Part shown: piece after piece, positions 63,015 to 64,000 of the stretch
How the letters are laid out: each line of letters opens with the position of its first letter
How positions within the stretch are numbered: position 1 is the first letter of the stretch
Made by a program: the position numbers and the translations under genes
DNA from: Cyanobium sp. Cruz CV13-4-11
Lineage (GTDB): Bacteria; Cyanobacteriota; Cyanobacteriia; PCC-6307; Cyanobiaceae
Assembly: GCF_024346055.1 (NCBI RefSeq)
Contig: NZ_JAGQCH010000016.1
Span: 1-64,000, forward strand
Direction of reading: 5' to 3'
DNA: 64,000 nucleotides
The notes under the pieces: generated by a model
Databases searched by the model: none
What the model saw: the letters and a program-made list of their open reading frames with translations, nothing else
What the model was told of the DNA's origin: nothing

Positions 63015-63417
63015 TGAGTTAGCTCCTGTTCTCGACGTCGAACGTCGGGCTTTGGGTGGGTAAGGGGGGTGAGTCTGGTGCGTCAGCCCGGTGGTGGCCT
63101 GGCCGACGTCGACTGCGTCGTTGCTTTCGATGATCGCCTGGCCTGGGCCGGGCATCGCTCCGAAAGACCTACCCATTGTTGGTGACGACACCCGGTGGAT
63201 GGGAGCGACTTCATAAATGGTCACCACCGCCAGGATCCGCACGGCCGCAGTGGGTCTGGCCCACTCTCCGGCCGCTGGCGTTCAGCCTGGACGGTCCATC
63301 CGGCGGATGGGTGTACGGCGCGCCGTTCCGAGCCTCGAATCAGAGCCTCAAACCTGGCCCATGAAAAAGGGCCCCCACGGAGGGGACCCCATCAAAGCGT
63401 CGGACCGAGGAATGGCT
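63015..63417 (-). promoter_or_regulatory. Promoter/leader region of cpcB copy 2
   Basis: 403 bases between the cpcD-type gene and cpcB2. The 54 bases next to cpcB2 are shared with copy 1; the rest is unique. The terminator of the cpcD-type gene is at 63365-63390, so cpcB2A2 needs a promoter between about 63069 and 63364. I do not recognise a particular promoter or operator. Confidence 0.4.
63365..63390 (-). terminator. Terminator after the cpcD-type gene
   Basis: On the minus strand, GGGGTCCCC-TCCG-TGGGGGCCC forms an imperfect GC hairpin followed by five T, 27 bases after the cpcD-type stop. Confidence 0.7.
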
Positions 63418-63675
63418 TCAGCCTTCGGCCTTTGCCTTGCCCTTGCGGGGGGCCGGCGCTTCAGAGCCAGTGCCACCGCCGGTCACCGAGACACTGACGA
63501 TCTTGCCGCCCATGGCGTGGACCAGGCGCATGGTCTCGTTCATGCGGGTGAACGGCACGTTCATGACCATGTCCGCCGTGCGGGAATAGTCGTTGTTGTT
63601 GACGCCGGTGACGGTGAACGCCACCTGGCGGGAACTGTTGAGGCCGGTGCCTCGGGTACCTGCGGAAACCTTCAT
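63418..63675 (-). CDS. cpcD: Small phycocyanin rod linker, CpcD type
   Basis: An 85-residue small linker consisting of a CpcD domain: KVSAGTRGTGLNSSRQVAFTV, then MNVPFTRMNETMRLVHAMGGKIVSVSV, and a Lys/Glu-rich tail (APRKGKAKAEG). CpcD-type linkers cap the distal end of rods. The tail is longer and more basic than usual. It is followed by a terminator and preceded by a larger linker gene on the same strand. Confidence 0.85.
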   Translation of the reverse strand: MKVSAGTRGTGLNSSRQVAFTVTGVNNNDYSRTADMVMNVPFTRMNETMRLVHAMGGKIVSVSVTGGGTGSEAPAPRKGKAKAEG

Positions 63676-63719
63676 GGATTCGGTGGGGTAGGGGGAAAGG
63701 GCTGGACGGGAAACCCGGT

Positions 63720-64000
63720 TCAGTTGACCGGGGTGATGCTGGCGATGCGGCCGCCTTCCCGGAGGATCTGCTGCTGGGTCTGCAGCAGCTTGTTGAAGGG
63801 GATGAAGCGCACCCGGTTGCTGCGCTTGTGCAGGCGGTAGTTGTTGAAGCCGGAGATCTCCACCCGGAAGGTGCGGCCCTCTTCGCCGGCTCCCACGCCC
63901 TGCCGTGTGAGGCCATCGGTGCTGACCTTGCGGAACACGCTGCCGCGGGCGTTGGGGCTCACCACCGGCATGGGGGCTTCCGCATGCACGGAGGGATTCA
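63720..64000 (-). CDS. CpcC-type rod linker, C-terminal part (runs off the window)
   Basis: The window holds the last 93 residues: SPNARGSVFRKVSTDGLTRQG, then FRVEISGFNNYRLHKRSNRVR and QQILREGGRIASITPVN. They match the C-terminal CpcD-type domain of the CpcC linker at 60916-61767 and share its NPS/SPNA junction style. The frame is open to the right edge, so the N-terminal linker domain lies beyond base 64000. It is a second cpcC-type gene upstream of the cpcD-type gene. Confidence 0.8.
   Translation of the reverse strand, partial: NPSVHAEAPMPVVSPNARGSVFRKVSTDGLTRQGVGAGEEGRTFRVEISGFNNYRLHKRSNRVRFIPFNKLLQTQQQILREGGRIASITPVN

Larger units (their letters stand above)
61929..63068. repeat. Direct repeat containing cpcBA, copy 2
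   Basis: Second copy of the 1,140-base block at 59489-60628. It begins within the terminator hairpin and ends about 54 bases upstream of the cpcB2 start. Beyond those limits the flanks differ. Confidence 0.9.

Overview
The window is GC-rich chromosomal DNA from a unicellular cyanobacterium, most likely a Cyanobium/Synechococcus-type picocyanobacterium. This is inferred from gene content: phycocyanin operons with separate cpcE/cpcF lyases, psaD, a cyanobacterial gshA-ppc-trpE cluster, a panC-cmk fusion, a CAAD-domain protein and crtD. No phycoerythrin gene is visible, so a green, phycocyanin-rich pigment type is plausible but not proven. There are two tRNA genes (Arg-CCG and Cys-GCA) and no rRNA, CRISPR array or intact transposon.

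1-12 kb is an accessory and decaying region. It holds a broken type I restriction-modification locus (truncated hsdM, frameshifted hsdR) with a small retropepsin-like protease gene between the two. A DUF4236 gene, a translationally coupled coiled-coil pair, an alpha/beta hydrolase and a vapBC pair follow. Next come a second toxin-antitoxin module whose DUF3368-like toxin has lost its middle, cbpA-cbpM, and a TauE/SafE-like gene that has also kept only its two ends. 11-16 kb carries an ACR3 arsenite exporter behind an ArsR-type inverted repeat, a membrane protein, pstS, a DUF389 protein and an exported HExxH protein.

16-34 kb is mostly housekeeping and metabolism: a RimB-RimK-type fusion with an overlapping ABC ATPase, a large MscS channel, a PPC-domain/glutaredoxin fusion, and msrA. 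It also has an isolated hybrid phycobilisome rod linker, crtD, a fructosamine-kinase-like gene, a JAMM peptidase beside moeZ, a potassium-channel-like gene, a tandem-duplicated CobO/CobA protein, larE, speD and recF. 34-55 kb holds tRNA-Arg, an acetyltransferase, the overlapping ppc-gshA-trpE series, psaD with a clear terminator, a degenerate histidine kinase with rodA and mrp, hemF, an RNase D, an LpxB-like protein, tRNA-Cys, a methyltransferase, several very small genes, an aldo/keto reductase and purM. 55-57 kb has rlpA and the panC-cmk fusion.

57.4-64 kb is the phycocyanin rod locus, read right to left: a cpcC-type linker running off the window, a small cpcD-type linker, cpcB2-cpcA2, cpcC, cpcB1-cpcA1, cpcE, cpcF and a low-molecular-weight tyrosine phosphatase. 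The two cpcBA units lie in a direct repeat of about 1.14 kb that looks identical from the 5' leader to the terminator. Terminators follow both cpcA copies, cpcC and cpcD. This supplies rod subunits, rod linkers, a rod cap and the alpha-84 chromophore lyase from one locus.
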